In this document: positions 7,635 through 14,748 of the stretch, piece by piece
How positions within the stretch are numbered: the first letter of the stretch is position 1
Layout of the letters: each line of letters begins with the position of its first letter
Source of the DNA: Streptomyces albospinus
GTDB lineage: Bacteria > Actinomycetota > Actinomycetes > Streptomycetales > Streptomycetaceae
Reading direction: 5' to 3'
Length of the DNA: 34,292 nt
NCBI RefSeq assembly: GCF_014648695.1
Contig: NZ_BMRP01000008.1
Coordinates: 27,263-61,554 of the forward strand
Program-made: the position numbers and the translations under genes
The notes under the pieces: generated by a model
What the model was told of the DNA's origin: nothing
The model's database searches: none
Seen by the model: only the letters and a program-made list of their open reading frames with translations

Positions 7635-8075
7635 TCAGGAAACGGACGCGACGGATGCGGCGGGCCCGATGGGCCCGACGGGCGCCAGGGGCCCGGCGAT
7701 ATCGGCCGGCTCGATGGTCTCCAGGAATTCCAGGCGGTTGCCCACCGGGTCCTGGGTGTAGAAGCGACGCTGGCCGAGCCGGCTGACACACCAGACGACC
7801 GGGGCGCCGTGCCGTTCCAAGTGGGCGGCGAGCGCGTCGAGTTCGGTCACCCGTACCGCGGGGTGCGCCCTGCGGGGCGGGCGGAATCCGGTCTCGATGT
7901 CCACCCGGATCTGCACCTGGCCGCCGTCGGCCGCGAACCAGCAGCCGCCGTGCCGGGCGAGCCCGGACGGTTTGGGGACCTCCGTCATCTGCAACGCGGT
8001 GAGGTAGAAGGCGCGCAGGACGTCTTCGGAGCCGGCCGGGGCGGCCAGCTGGACGTGGTCGAGTGCGACGAGCAT
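7635..8075 (-). CDS. VOC-family (glyoxalase/bleomycin-resistance fold) protein
   Basis: This 146-aa protein begins MLVALDHVQLAAPAGSEDVL, the first beta strand and helix of the vicinal-oxygen-chelate fold, with a metal-type His in LDHVQLA. The second module includes VRVTELDALAAHLERHGAPV and FYTQDPVGNRLEFLE, where DPxGNxLEF is the family hallmark carrying the second ligand Glu. Such proteins are metal-dependent isomerases, dioxygenases or binders; the substrate is not readable. The C-terminus (ADIAGPLAPVGPIGPAAS) is a low-complexity tail. The start at 8075 has GGAGGT upstream. The 80-aa gene follows after 22 bp. A possible leader ORF and paired hairpins precede it. Confidence 0.88.
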   Translation of the reverse strand: MLVALDHVQLAAPAGSEDVLRAFYLTALQMTEVPKPSGLARHGGCWFAADGGQVQIRVDIETGFRPPRRAHPAVRVTELDALAAHLERHGAPVVWCVSRLGQRRFYTQDPVGNRLEFLETIEPADIAGPLAPVGPIGPAASVASVS

Positions 8076-8082
8076 GGCGAAC

Positions 8083-8150
8083 GGACCTCCGTTCCCTGTC
8101 CCTTGGTCGGAGGGACAGCCCCCTTGGTCAGAGGGGAGTCGAGGGCCCGC
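8083..8150 (-). promoter_or_regulatory. Two similar hairpins between leader ORF and VOC gene
   Basis: CTGTCCC / GGGACAG form a 7-bp stem around a nine-base loop, and a near-copy of the same segment (CCCTTGGTC then A or G then GAGGG) follows with CCCC / GGGG arms. Two repeated structures between a short ORF and the downstream start could act as an attenuator. There is no T-run, and this role is inference. Confidence 0.35.
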
Positions 8151-8160
8151 GACAGCGTGG

Positions 8161-8238
8161 CTATCGCGCGGCGGAAGAGAGCGAGGACAAGCGGGGAAGG
8201 GGCCGGTGTCGGCCCGGACTACTGCAACTGGAATCCAT
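8161..8238 (-). CDS. Possible 25-aa leader peptide ORF
   Basis: On the minus strand AAGGAGGCGAGAGAC precedes an ATG at 8238, a near-perfect ribosome site. The frame reads MDSSCSSPGRHRPLPRLSS and ends with TAG after 25 codons. The VOC gene starts 85 bp downstream, with paired hairpins in between. The strong ribosome site on a tiny ORF upstream of an operon is typical of a leader peptide, and the front is rich in Ser with one Cys. It does not match the known actinomycete cysteine-attenuation leaders that I can recall. Speculative. Confidence 0.35.
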   Translation of the reverse strand: MDSSCSSPGRHRPLPRLSSLSSAAR

Positions 8239-8510
8239 GTCTCTCGCCTCCTTCCGGCTCGGGACGCATACGGTGCGCGTCGGTGACGACCCGGCTCGGC
8301 GAAGGGCACGCAGCCGATCCGTCCGCACCGGCCGGCCTGCCCGACTCGTCGGCGTTCCAGGGGCGTCTGCACAGGGAACTCTGCAAACCTCGAAGAGTGT
8401 AGGCCCCGGTTCGGCAGGCGGCGCAACTGCTTGGCGGTTTCTTAACTGGCCGGCAATGTGTGTACGGGTTCGGCGAGGTACGGGGCCGGCAAGGACCCGT
8501 CGCAGCGAAA
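8239..8510. other. Intergenic region without a supported gene
   Basis: No frame here has a ribosome site and recognisable product. It is expected to hold the promoter of the leader ORF/VOC operon on the minus strand; I could not identify a confident -35/-10 pair. Confidence 0.4.
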
Positions 8511-8552
8511 CGAGTGCGGTCCTCCTCCCCGCGGGGAGGAGGACCGCACTCG
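8511..8552 (-). terminator. 42-bp perfect palindrome, terminator of the gamma-glutamyltransferase gene
   Basis: Positions 8511-8552 equal their own reverse complement: each 20-base arm begins CGAGTGCGGTCC and the centre is CCCCGCGGGG. It lies 24 bp downstream of the stop of the minus-strand gamma-glutamyltransferase gene. Streptomyces terminators often lack a T-run, so a long GC hairpin here is consistent with strong, bidirectional termination. Confidence 0.8.
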
Positions 8553-8575
8553 CAGTCTTGTCGGGCCGGCTCAGC

Positions 8576-10426
8576 TCACCCGGCCTTGTGGACCACCATC
8601 GCGGAGCCTCCCCCGCGCCGGACGGGTTCGGCGACCGCCTCGATCGTGCCCTTGGGCCGGAACTCCAGCGCAGCCGCCGCACCGATCTCCGGCGACGGGG
8701 TGAAGGCCGGCGGTGCCAGCACGAACTTCTGGCCCAGGGCCTCCAGCGCGGCGCGGTCGGGCGACTTGAGGAAGGCGGGTTCGGCTTCGGTCGTGGTCCG
8801 GTTGCGCTGGGAGATACGCGGGGCGGCCACCGCCTGCGGCAGGGTCATGCCCAGGTCGATCCGGTTGACCAGGGTCTGGAGCACGGTGGTGATGATGGTC
8901 GCGCCACCGGGCGAGCCGACGGCGACGTACGGCTTGCCGTCCTTCAGCACGATCGTCGGCGACATGCTGCTGCGGGGCCGCTTGCCGCCGTCCGGGAGGT
9001 TCGGGTCGGGCACACCGGCCGAGATCGGCGCGAAGTCGAAGTCGGTGAGCTCGTTGTTGAGCAGGAACCCGCGTCCCGGCACGGTGATCGCCGAGCCGCC
9101 GGTCTGCTCGATGGTGAGGGTGTACGAGACCACGTTGCCCCAGCGGTCGGCGGTGACCAGGTGGGTCGTCGACGGCCCTTCGTAGGCTTCCGGGCTGCCG
9201 GTGCCGGCGACGCAGCGCGAGCCCGGCTTGCCCGGGTCCGCGGGGGCCAGCGGGCTGGTGAGCGCCGCTTTCGGACTGATCAGGCAGGCCCGGTCCTTGG
9301 CGAACTTCTTGGCGAGCAGCCCCTGGGTCGGCACCCGCGAGAAGGCGGGGTCGCCCACCCAGCGGTTACGGTCGGCGAAGGCGATCCGGCTGGCCTCCAG
9401 GTAGTGGTGCAGCGCCTGGACCCGGTCGGCCGGGGAGAGGCGGAAGTTCTCCAGGATGTTCAGGGCCTCGCCCACCGTGGTGCCGCCCGAGGAGGAGGGC
9501 GCCATACTGTAGACGTCCAGCCCGCGGTAGGTGGTCCTGGTGGGTGCCTGCGCCAGGGCGTGATAGTTCGCCAGGTCCTTCGGCTCCATCAGACCGGCGC
9601 GCACCGCGGGCGCCCCGGCGGCCATCGGCGGTTTCGCGACGGTCTTGACCACGTCCCGTCCGATGTCGCCGTGGTAGATGGCGCCGACTCCCTTGCGGGC
9701 GAGCTCCCGATACGTACGGGCCAGGTCCGGGTTGCGGAAGCGCGACCCCACCACCGGCAGCTTGCCGCCCGGCAGGAACAGGTCGCGGGTGGAGCTGAAC
9801 TGCCGGAACCGGGCCTCGTTCATCTCGGTCTGGGCCCGGAACTGGTCGTTGACGACGAAGCCGTCGCGGGCGATGGCCGTCGCCGGCTTGAGGGCCTTGG
9901 CCAGCGAGATGGTCCCCCCGTCGCGCAGCGCCCGCTGCCAGAGGGCAGGCGTGCCCGGAACGCCCACCGACAGCCCGGAGTTGACCGCCGTGTTGAACTC
10001 GATGGGCTTGCCCGTGGACGGATCGATGAAGGAATCCGGCCGCATGCGGGCGGGCGCGGTCTCGCGGCCGTCGATGGTGCGGATCTGATGGGTGCGGGCG
10101 TTGTACGCGACCATGTAGCCGCCGCCCCCGACACCCGCCGAGTACGGCTCGACCACACCGAGCGCGGCTGCGGTGGCGACCGCCGCGTCCACGGCGTTGC
10201 CACCGTGTTTGAGCACGTCTATACCGACCTGGGTGGCGTACGGATTCACGCTGGAGACCGCACCGCCGTTCCCGACGGCGACGGCCTGCTTGGCGGGAGG
10301 CCGCTGCCCGGACCCGGCCGACGGCTGCGAGGGGGCCGAGCCAAGGGCGGTGGAGGGCACGAGGAAGGGGACGGTGACCACAGTCGCCGCGGCGGCGGCA
10401 GCGACAACGACACGACGGATAGCCAT
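8576..10426 (-). CDS. ggt: Gamma-glutamyltransferase, exported
   Basis: This 616-aa precursor has a signal peptide (MAIRRVVVAAAAAATVVTVPFLVPSTALG) and self-cleaves into two subunits. The nucleophile is the first Thr of STTHLVTADRWGNVVS (about Thr420). Other family signatures are GGNAVDAAVATAAALGVVEPYSAGVGGGGYMVAY, the substrate-binding DGRETAP, FLLNNELTDFDF, and the oxyanion-region PRSSMSPTIV and VGSPGG. It removes or transfers gamma-glutamyl groups from glutathione-like or poly-gamma-glutamyl substrates outside the cell; since actinomycetes use mycothiol, scavenging is the likelier role. The start at 10426 has GGAG seven bases upstream; a longer frame to 10495 overlaps the promoter. A 42-bp palindrome terminates it. 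It is divergent from an M55 peptidase. Confidence 0.95.
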   Translation of the reverse strand: MAIRRVVVAAAAAATVVTVPFLVPSTALGSAPSQPSAGSGQRPPAKQAVAVGNGGAVSSVNPYATQVGIDVLKHGGNAVDAAVATAAALGVVEPYSAGVGGGGYMVAYNARTHQIRTIDGRETAPARMRPDSFIDPSTGKPIEFNTAVNSGLSVGVPGTPALWQRALRDGGTISLAKALKPATAIARDGFVVNDQFRAQTEMNEARFRQFSSTRDLFLPGGKLPVVGSRFRNPDLARTYRELARKGVGAIYHGDIGRDVVKTVAKPPMAAGAPAVRAGLMEPKDLANYHALAQAPTRTTYRGLDVYSMAPSSSGGTTVGEALNILENFRLSPADRVQALHHYLEASRIAFADRNRWVGDPAFSRVPTQGLLAKKFAKDRACLISPKAALTSPLAPADPGKPGSRCVAGTGSPEAYEGPSTTHLVTADRWGNVVSYTLTIEQTGGSAITVPGRGFLLNNELTDFDFAPISAGVPDPNLPDGGKRPRSSMSPTIVLKDGKPYVAVGSPGGATIITTVLQTLVNRIDLGMTLPQAVAAPRISQRNRTTTEAEPAFLKSPDRAALEALGQKFVLAPPAFTPSPEIGAAAALEFRPKGTIEAVAEPVRRGGGSAMVVHKAG

Positions 10427-10733
10427 AAACGCTCCGTAGACCTCGGGTGCTGAGGGGGGTACCGAAACCCTGGCAGCGAGTGACTGCACCAGCAATGAAT
10501 GGCGAAGAGAATTGCGCTAAACCTGAGGTTCCCGGCCAGTAGGTGGCCGAACTCCTCGCTTGCGCCGCCCCGGCCGGGACGCCCCTGCCACGATGGCAGG
10601 AAGCCCCCCTTGCCGAGGCCTGCCGCTTGCCCGGCCGTCCCCTACGGCACTAGCTTCGCGGTGCACCGGCGCCTCGATGATCCGGGGACCCGCGCGCGGC
10701 GACATCGACGGACCACCACGGGAGCGCGCCATC
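10427..10733. other. Divergent intergenic region of the gamma-glutamyltransferase and M55 genes
   Basis: No gene is supported here. It holds the likely gamma-glutamyltransferase promoter at 10467-10495 and the M55 ribosome site near 10720-10724. I found no clear palindromic operator or a confident plus-strand promoter. Confidence 0.45.
10467..10495 (-). promoter_or_regulatory. Probable promoter of the gamma-glutamyltransferase gene
   Basis: On the minus strand TTGCTG (10490-10495) and CAGGGT (10467-10472) are separated by 17 bp, about 40 bp upstream of the ATG at 10426. This fits the Streptomyces HrdB-type consensus reasonably well. Confidence 0.45.
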
Positions 10734-11564
10734 GTGAAGATCTTCGTCTCCTCCGACATGGAAGGCACCACGGGAGTCGTCGATTGGTCCCAGTGCCGGG
10801 CCGAGGAGTCGCCGACGGAATACGCGTACTACCGCGGTCTGTTGCAGCACGAGGTCAATGCGGCGATCGACGGGGCGCGGGCCGGCGGCGCGACCGCGTT
10901 CCTGGTCAACGACTCGCACGGAAAGATGGCCAATCTGCGCCCGGACGCCCTTGCGGGACGGGCCCGTTATCTGTCCGGCCGGCACAAGCCCCTCTACATG
11001 ATGCAGGGCCTGGACGCGTCGTTCGACGGCGTCTTCTTCGTCTCGTACCACGGCTCGATGGCGGGCTCGCCGGCCGCGCTCTCGCACACCTACAACCCCC
11101 GGGCGATCAGCGAGGTGCTCCTCAACGGCATCACCGCCGGGGAGAGCGCGATCAACGCCTTGGTGGCGCTGGGCCACCGGGTACCGGTCGCGCTGATCAC
11201 GGGTGATGACACCACGGCCGCCGAGATCGCACCGTTCTGCCCGGACATCCGCAGCGTCGTCGTCAAATCGTCCGTCTCCCGGTTCGCCGCGGACAGCCTG
11301 CATCCCGAGGACGCCCGCGAGTTGATCCGCAAGGCCGCCCGGGAGGCCATCCGTACGCTGCCGGAGACCGGCCTGCCGCGGATCGGGCTGCCGGCCACGC
11401 TGACCGTGCGGTTCCGCAATCCGGACCTGGCCGACATGGCCACCTGGATCACCGGTGTCGTCCCCGTCGACGCCGTGACGGTCCAGCTCACGGACGAGGA
11501 CCCGATCCGCCTCTACCGGCGGTTCGTTACGCTCGTCCTCCTCACCCGGGGCATCGCGGAGTGA
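10734..11564 (+). CDS. M55 family D-aminopeptidase (DppA-like)
   Basis: The 276-aa protein has the full metal site of the M55 family: SSDMEG (Asp8, Glu10), NDSHGKM (His62), SYHGSMAG (His106) and AGESAIN (Glu137), with a further conserved His in LSHTYNP (His118, nucleophile-type position). Members are large self-compartmentalising zinc enzymes that cleave D-amino-acid-containing peptides such as those from peptidoglycan. The length matches DppA. The GTG start at 10734 is supported by GGGAG nine bases upstream; the longer frame to 10560 is low-complexity. No signal peptide, so it acts in the cytoplasm. It is divergent from the exported gamma-glutamyltransferase, and a shared peptide-salvage role is possible. 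Confidence 0.92.
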   Translation: MKIFVSSDMEGTTGVVDWSQCRAEESPTEYAYYRGLLQHEVNAAIDGARAGGATAFLVNDSHGKMANLRPDALAGRARYLSGRHKPLYMMQGLDASFDGVFFVSYHGSMAGSPAALSHTYNPRAISEVLLNGITAGESAINALVALGHRVPVALITGDDTTAAEIAPFCPDIRSVVVKSSVSRFAADSLHPEDARELIRKAAREAIRTLPETGLPRIGLPATLTVRFRNPDLADMATWITGVVPVDAVTVQLTDEDPIRLYRRFVTLVLLTRGIAE

Positions 11565-11599
11565 GGCCGGCGTCTGCCGGCGCGCAGTCATCGCAGGGC

Positions 11600-11628
11600 T
11601 GTTGACACGCCGCCGCCCCTCCGCTGAG
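11600..11628 (+). promoter_or_regulatory. Probable promoter of the SRPBCC gene
   Basis: TTGACA (11600-11605) and TGAGGT (11623-11628) are separated by 17 bp, and the gene starts 35 bp after the -10. The -35 is perfect; the -10 is moderate. This shows the SRPBCC gene can be transcribed independently of the M55 gene. Confidence 0.55.
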
Positions 11629-11662
11629 GTAGGCGCTGCATGCCGTCAGCGGAGGAGATCCC

Positions 11663-12145
11663 GTGCACATACCGCGATTCCCGGAGCCCGGTGCGATCGG
11701 CTCGGTGACCATCCGGACCACACCCGAGGCGGCGTACCGCGTCATCAGCGACCCGCCCGTCATGATCCGGTTCGCCGAGGAAGCACACCGGGCCCGGTGG
11801 TTGCGGGGCGCCGGGACCGCGGCGGTGGGCGCCCGCTTCCGCGGCTACAACCGCAACGGTGTCCGCCGCTGGGTCACCACCTGCCGGGTCACGGACGCCG
11901 ACCCTGGCCGGCGCTTCGCCTACGAGGTGGCGGCGTCGCCGTTCCGCATCCCCATCTCCCGCTGGCAGTACGACATCGAGCCGACCGCCGACGGCTGCGC
12001 CGTCACCGAGACGAACTGGCTGCGGGTTCCGCTGTGGTTCGTCCCCCTCGCCATCGCGATCACCGGCGTCTCGGACCGCATCGGGACCAACGGCGCCCAC
12101 ATCACCACCACCCTGGAACGGCTCAAGACGCACCTGGAGCGGTAG
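11663..12145 (+). CDS. SRPBCC family protein
   Basis: This 160-aa protein has the START/polyketide-cyclase-like fold pattern: the opening strand GSVTIRTTPEAAYRVISDPPVM, then GARFRGYNRNGVRRWVTTCRVTDADPGRRFAYEV, the strand pair WQYDIEPTADGCAVTETNWL, and a long C-terminal helix ending TTLERLKTHLER. Such proteins bind hydrophobic ligands in a deep cavity; some catalyse cyclisation, many have unknown ligands. The GTG start at 11663 lies behind GGAGGAG. It has its own TTGACA promoter and appears monocistronic. No signal peptide. Ligand unknown. Confidence 0.87.
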   Translation: MHIPRFPEPGAIGSVTIRTTPEAAYRVISDPPVMIRFAEEAHRARWLRGAGTAAVGARFRGYNRNGVRRWVTTCRVTDADPGRRFAYEVAASPFRIPISRWQYDIEPTADGCAVTETNWLRVPLWFVPLAIAITGVSDRIGTNGAHITTTLERLKTHLER

Positions 12146-12173
12146 CGGAGGGAGGTCGGCGGGGTCGCCGGAA

Positions 12174-12269
12174 TCAGGCGAACAGCGCCGGGTCGAGGGC
12201 GTCGGCGAGGGCTCGGACACCGGCGCCTCCTGGATGGACGCCGTCGCCCGAGTCGTAGACCGCGGCGAG
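12174..12269 (-). pseudogene. C-terminal relic of an SGNH/GDSL hydrolase
   Basis: On the minus strand the last about 31 codons before a stop read LAAVYDSGDGVHPGGAGVRA then LADALDPALFA. This is the block V signature of SGNH/GDSL esterases (D-G-x-H-P-x-x-x-G), carrying the catalytic Asp and His, with the typical LADA-D-LF ending. No upstream part of such an enzyme is present in any frame: the GDS nucleophile and G/N blocks are missing. It abuts and overlaps the HEAT-repeat relic on the other strand, indicating a deletion that joined two genes tail to middle. Confidence 0.6.
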
Positions 12270-13015
12270 CCGGGCCGGGTCGTCCGCGCACTGCACACCG
12301 TCACCGGGGACGCCGGCCTCCTCCGCACCGCACTGGCCGCGGAGTTGGCCTCCGGCGGCTACGGCACGCGCGAGGCGATCCACACATCCGGTGAACTGGG
12401 CCCGGAAGCCGCCGCGTTGCGGCCGGCGCCGCGCGCCGCGCTCAGCGACCCGGGCTCCCTCCGCGCGCTGCCGCAGCTCGACGACGACAGCGAGATCCCC
12501 CTCGCCCTGTGGCGCATCACCGGCGCCTCCGCCGCCGCGGTGCGGATTCTCGACGGCGTCTTCGCCGGGTCGGACGGCCCCTGGTTCCACTGGACCGGGG
12601 TCCGCTCGGCCCGCGCGGCGGCACTTCCCGGCCCCGCCGCAGGCCCCCTGCGACCGCGCCTGGAGCACCTCGTCGCCGCCTCTCTGTGCACTCCCCCGCC
12701 CCGGTTCTCGCGCTACTCGCCCTCGCGCCCGAAGCGGCTCCCGCCGACGCCCTCGACCGCCCGGCCCTCGCCGGACTCGTGCCGGCTTCCGCCGAGGAGG
12801 ACGCCGACCCCGGCACCGCCCTCGAAGCGCTGTCGGCGCTCGGCCGGGAGGCGCTGACCGGGGACCGCATACACCGGCTGACAGCCCTCGCCGAGCGCGA
12901 TCGGCGCGTGGTGTGCGCCGGCCTGGAAGGGGAGATCATCCGCGCCGACGAACGGCTCCGGGAGAAGGCTCGTACGGTCCTGGCAGCCCTCACCACCGGT
13001 GGCGGCACACCGTAA
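12240..13015 (+). pseudogene. Truncated, frameshifted HEAT-repeat-like protein relic
   Basis: Two frames together read as one helical-repeat protein. The first (to about 12690) includes VVRALHTVTGDAGLLRTALA, REAIHTSGELGPEAAAL and IPLALWRITGASAAAVRIL. The second (from about 12695 to the stop at 13015) includes APVLALLALAPEAAPADAL, TALEALSALGREALTGDRIH and ADERLREKARTVLAAL. The join requires a frameshift near 12690 (GCCGCCTCTCTGTGCACTCC). The 5' part is missing: the upstream sequence at once becomes the SGNH relic. Helical-repeat proteins of this type usually are protein-binding scaffolds; this copy should be non-functional. Confidence 0.6.
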
Positions 13016-13100
13016 CGGCGTCACCCGCCCCCGCGCAGCCGCAGCGACGCCCCAGGCACGGCAGCGGCCCCCCGGCCCCTCCCCGGGCCCGCACAAGCGC

Positions 13101-13130
13101 CGGCAGGGCGGCCGTACGACCGCCCTGCCG
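13101..13130. terminator. Hairpin between converging genes
   Basis: CGGCAGGGCGG and CCGCCCTGCCG form an 11-bp stem (15 bp with one mismatch) directly between the end of the HEAT relic and the end of the ZIP transporter gene. A bidirectional terminator is likely. A second inverted repeat TGACCGCGG / CCGCGGTCA (13146-13154, 13174-13182) overlaps the transporter stop. Confidence 0.7.
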
Positions 13131-13162
13131 TGCTCCACTGCGGCATGACCGCGGTAACGCGA

Positions 13163-13990
13163 TCACGCCCCGGCCGCGGTCACGACGGCGTCCGTGGCGA
13201 AGCCGAGGATCAGGCCGACGAAGATGCAGCTGGTGGTGAGGTTCTTGAGACCGGTCTTGCGGGCCACGGCGAGCAGTTCGATCACGACGTAGAGGATCGA
13301 GCCGGCGGCCAGGCCGAGGAAGGCGATCGACAGGGTGTCATTGACCAGGTGCTGGCCGACGACGGTGCCGATGAACGTGGGGCCTCCGCCGATCAGGCCG
13401 AGCAGGAGCAGGGTGGTCCAGGAGGGACGCTCACCCTCCGCCGCGAGCGGAGCGACGATACCGAAGCCCTCGGTGGCGTTGTGCAGACCGAACCCGATGA
13501 TGAGCAGGACGGCGAGGGAGAGTTCGCCCTGCGCGGCGGAGTTGCCGATCGCCAGCCCCTCGGCGAAGTTGTGCAGCCCGATACCGGTGGCGATCATCAG
13601 CGCGAGCGAACCGGCCTGGCTGCGCTGCCGCGGCGCCAGCTCGGTGGCCGTCGCGGCGCCGGGCCCGGCGGGACGCGCAGCGGCCTGCCGCCGCCGGGCG
13701 ATCCAGCCGTCGTAGTACACGAGCCCCACCAGCCCGATCGCCAGCCCCGCAACCAGCACGAGCCCCCCGGACGCGACCGGCCCCCAGTGGTGCTTGCTCA
13801 GCCCCTCGTCGATGGGCTCCCAGGCATGGGTCAGCACATCCCACACCAGGAAGATCAGAATGCCGATGGCCACGGCGTTCAGCCCGGCCTTGAGCCGTGG
13901 CGTCGGCGTGCGCAACCGGCCTATCGGCAGACCGAGGTAGATGGTGAAACCGGCGATGGCGCCGAGCAGGGCGATGTTCGTGCTGGACAT
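13163..13990 (-). CDS. ZIP family divalent metal transporter
   Basis: This 275-aa inner-membrane protein has about eight hydrophobic segments. The two metal-site motifs of the ZIP family are intact: HNFAEG (140-145) and HNATEG (170-175), within ATGIGLHNFAEGLAIG and IIGFGLHNATEGFGI. A variable loop (RRRQAAARPAGPGAATATELAPRQRSQ, about 100-126) separates TM3 and TM4, as in the family. It imports a divalent metal such as zinc, iron or manganese. The start at 13990 is supported by GGAG eight bases upstream; a longer frame to 14044 overlaps a putative iron box. The iron box suggests control by a DmdR/IdeR-type repressor, hence iron or manganese relevance. Confidence 0.92.
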   Translation of the reverse strand: MSSTNIALLGAIAGFTIYLGLPIGRLRTPTPRLKAGLNAVAIGILIFLVWDVLTHAWEPIDEGLSKHHWGPVASGGLVLVAGLAIGLVGLVYYDGWIARRRQAAARPAGPGAATATELAPRQRSQAGSLALMIATGIGLHNFAEGLAIGNSAAQGELSLAVLLIIGFGLHNATEGFGIVAPLAAEGERPSWTTLLLLGLIGGGPTFIGTVVGQHLVNDTLSIAFLGLAAGSILYVVIELLAVARKTGLKNLTTSCIFVGLILGFATDAVVTAAGA

Positions 13991-14028
13991 GACGGGGCTC
14001 CAGTCAGCATGTGCGGGGACGACCACAG

Positions 14029-14055
14029 ACAGTAAGCCAGGCAAGGCTCACCTAA
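14029..14055 (-). promoter_or_regulatory. Putative iron box (DmdR/IdeR type) over the ZIP transporter promoter
   Basis: Reading the minus strand, 14055-14037 is TTAGGTGAGCCTTGCCTGG, matching the 19-bp iron-box consensus (TTAGGTTAGSCTAACCTAA) at 14 of 19 positions, with a stronger left half. TACTGT at 14034-14029 could be the -10, so a bound repressor would block the promoter. The box is 46 bp upstream of the ATG. Confidence 0.5.
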
Positions 14056-14180
14056 CAGCCCCACGAGTCGGTTTTTGGAAACCTTGGCCAAATCATGAGC
14101 CGCAGCTGCGCGTGTCGAAGATCGACAGACAGTCCGGCCCGCGGAGACCAGGACGGGAAATTCCCACCCCGGACCTCTGA

Positions 14181-14235
14181 TCAAGCTTGACCAGCGGCCC
14201 CGCAGGCCTTACCTTCACCGTCTAGTCAAATTTGA
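14181..14235. promoter_or_regulatory. Two 10-bp palindromes flanking the NTF2-like gene promoter
   Basis: TCAAGCTTGA (14181-14190) and TCAAATTTGA (14226-14235) are both perfect palindromes sharing TCAA-N2-TTGA, 45 bp apart centre to centre (about four helical turns). The first overlaps the -35 and the second covers the expected start of transcription. A dimeric repressor that loops or co-operates across the promoter is likely. Confidence 0.6.
14187..14215 (+). promoter_or_regulatory. Strong HrdB-type promoter of the NTF2-like gene
   Basis: TTGACC (14187-14192) and TACCTT (14210-14215) are separated by exactly 17 bp. Transcription should start near 14222, leaving a leader of about 64 bases to the GTG at 14286. 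Confidence 0.65.
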
Positions 14236-14285
14236 TGAGTGCTTGAGCGCTGAGCATTCACAGATCGACGAACGAAGGAGCCCCA

Positions 14286-14714
14286 GTGACCGTTCTGCCC
14301 GACACCGGGTACGTCCCCGGCGATGAAGACCGCGCGAGCCTGGACCGCTGGTTCGCGGAGTACGACGCGCAGAGCGCGCAACGGAACACCGAGCGGATGG
14401 CCGACATGGCGGTGTTCCCCCTCAACCTCGTGAGCGACGACTCGGCCGGCAACGGTCGCACGGCGCAGTGGAACCGGGAGCAGTTCGTTGCGACGATGAC
14501 GCAGGTGATGGGCGAAGGCGGCGCGGACATCACCTTCCGGTCCTCACGGACGCCGGTCTTCCTCTCGCCGTCCCTTGCGGTGGTGTTCAGCGATTCGGCC
14601 ATGACGGTGGAGGGCCGGACCCGGCAGCTGCGCTATGCCGACATCCTGGTCAGGCGGGACGGCACCTGGGCGTTCCAGACCATGATCCAGAGCGGCTGGG
14701 GCGACAACCTCTAG
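14286..14714 (+). CDS. SnoaL/NTF2-like fold protein
   Basis: This 142-aa protein has the cone-shaped NTF2-like pattern: an N-terminal helix region (EDRASLDRWFAEYDAQSAQRNTERMADMAVFPLNLVS), an inserted helix (WNREQFVATMTQVMG), then beta strands ADITFRSSRTPVFLS, SLAVVFSDSAMTV and RQLRYADILVRRDGTWAFQTMIQSGWG, the last being the classic YxDxLVRxDGxWxFxxM sheet. The family includes small isomerases, cyclases and ligand-binding proteins; catalytic residues cannot be assigned. The GTG at 14286 has GAAGGAG seven bases upstream. Expression appears repressor-controlled from a good promoter with two palindromes. A broken TetR gene lies convergently just downstream. Confidence 0.85.
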   Translation: MTVLPDTGYVPGDEDRASLDRWFAEYDAQSAQRNTERMADMAVFPLNLVSDDSAGNGRTAQWNREQFVATMTQVMGEGGADITFRSSRTPVFLSPSLAVVFSDSAMTVEGRTRQLRYADILVRRDGTWAFQTMIQSGWGDNL

Positions 14715-14748
14715 TACGCAGGGCCGTACGACTCCCCCACCGGAGCCG

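Noticed and set aside
8063..10453. Plus-strand frame of 796 codons
   Set aside because: It is opposite the gamma-glutamyltransferase gene, whose signature motifs and autocleavage Thr are clear; the antisense product is low-complexity.
13130..14035. Plus-strand frame of 301 codons
   Set aside because: Antisense of the ZIP transporter, which has both HNxxEG motifs in the other strand.
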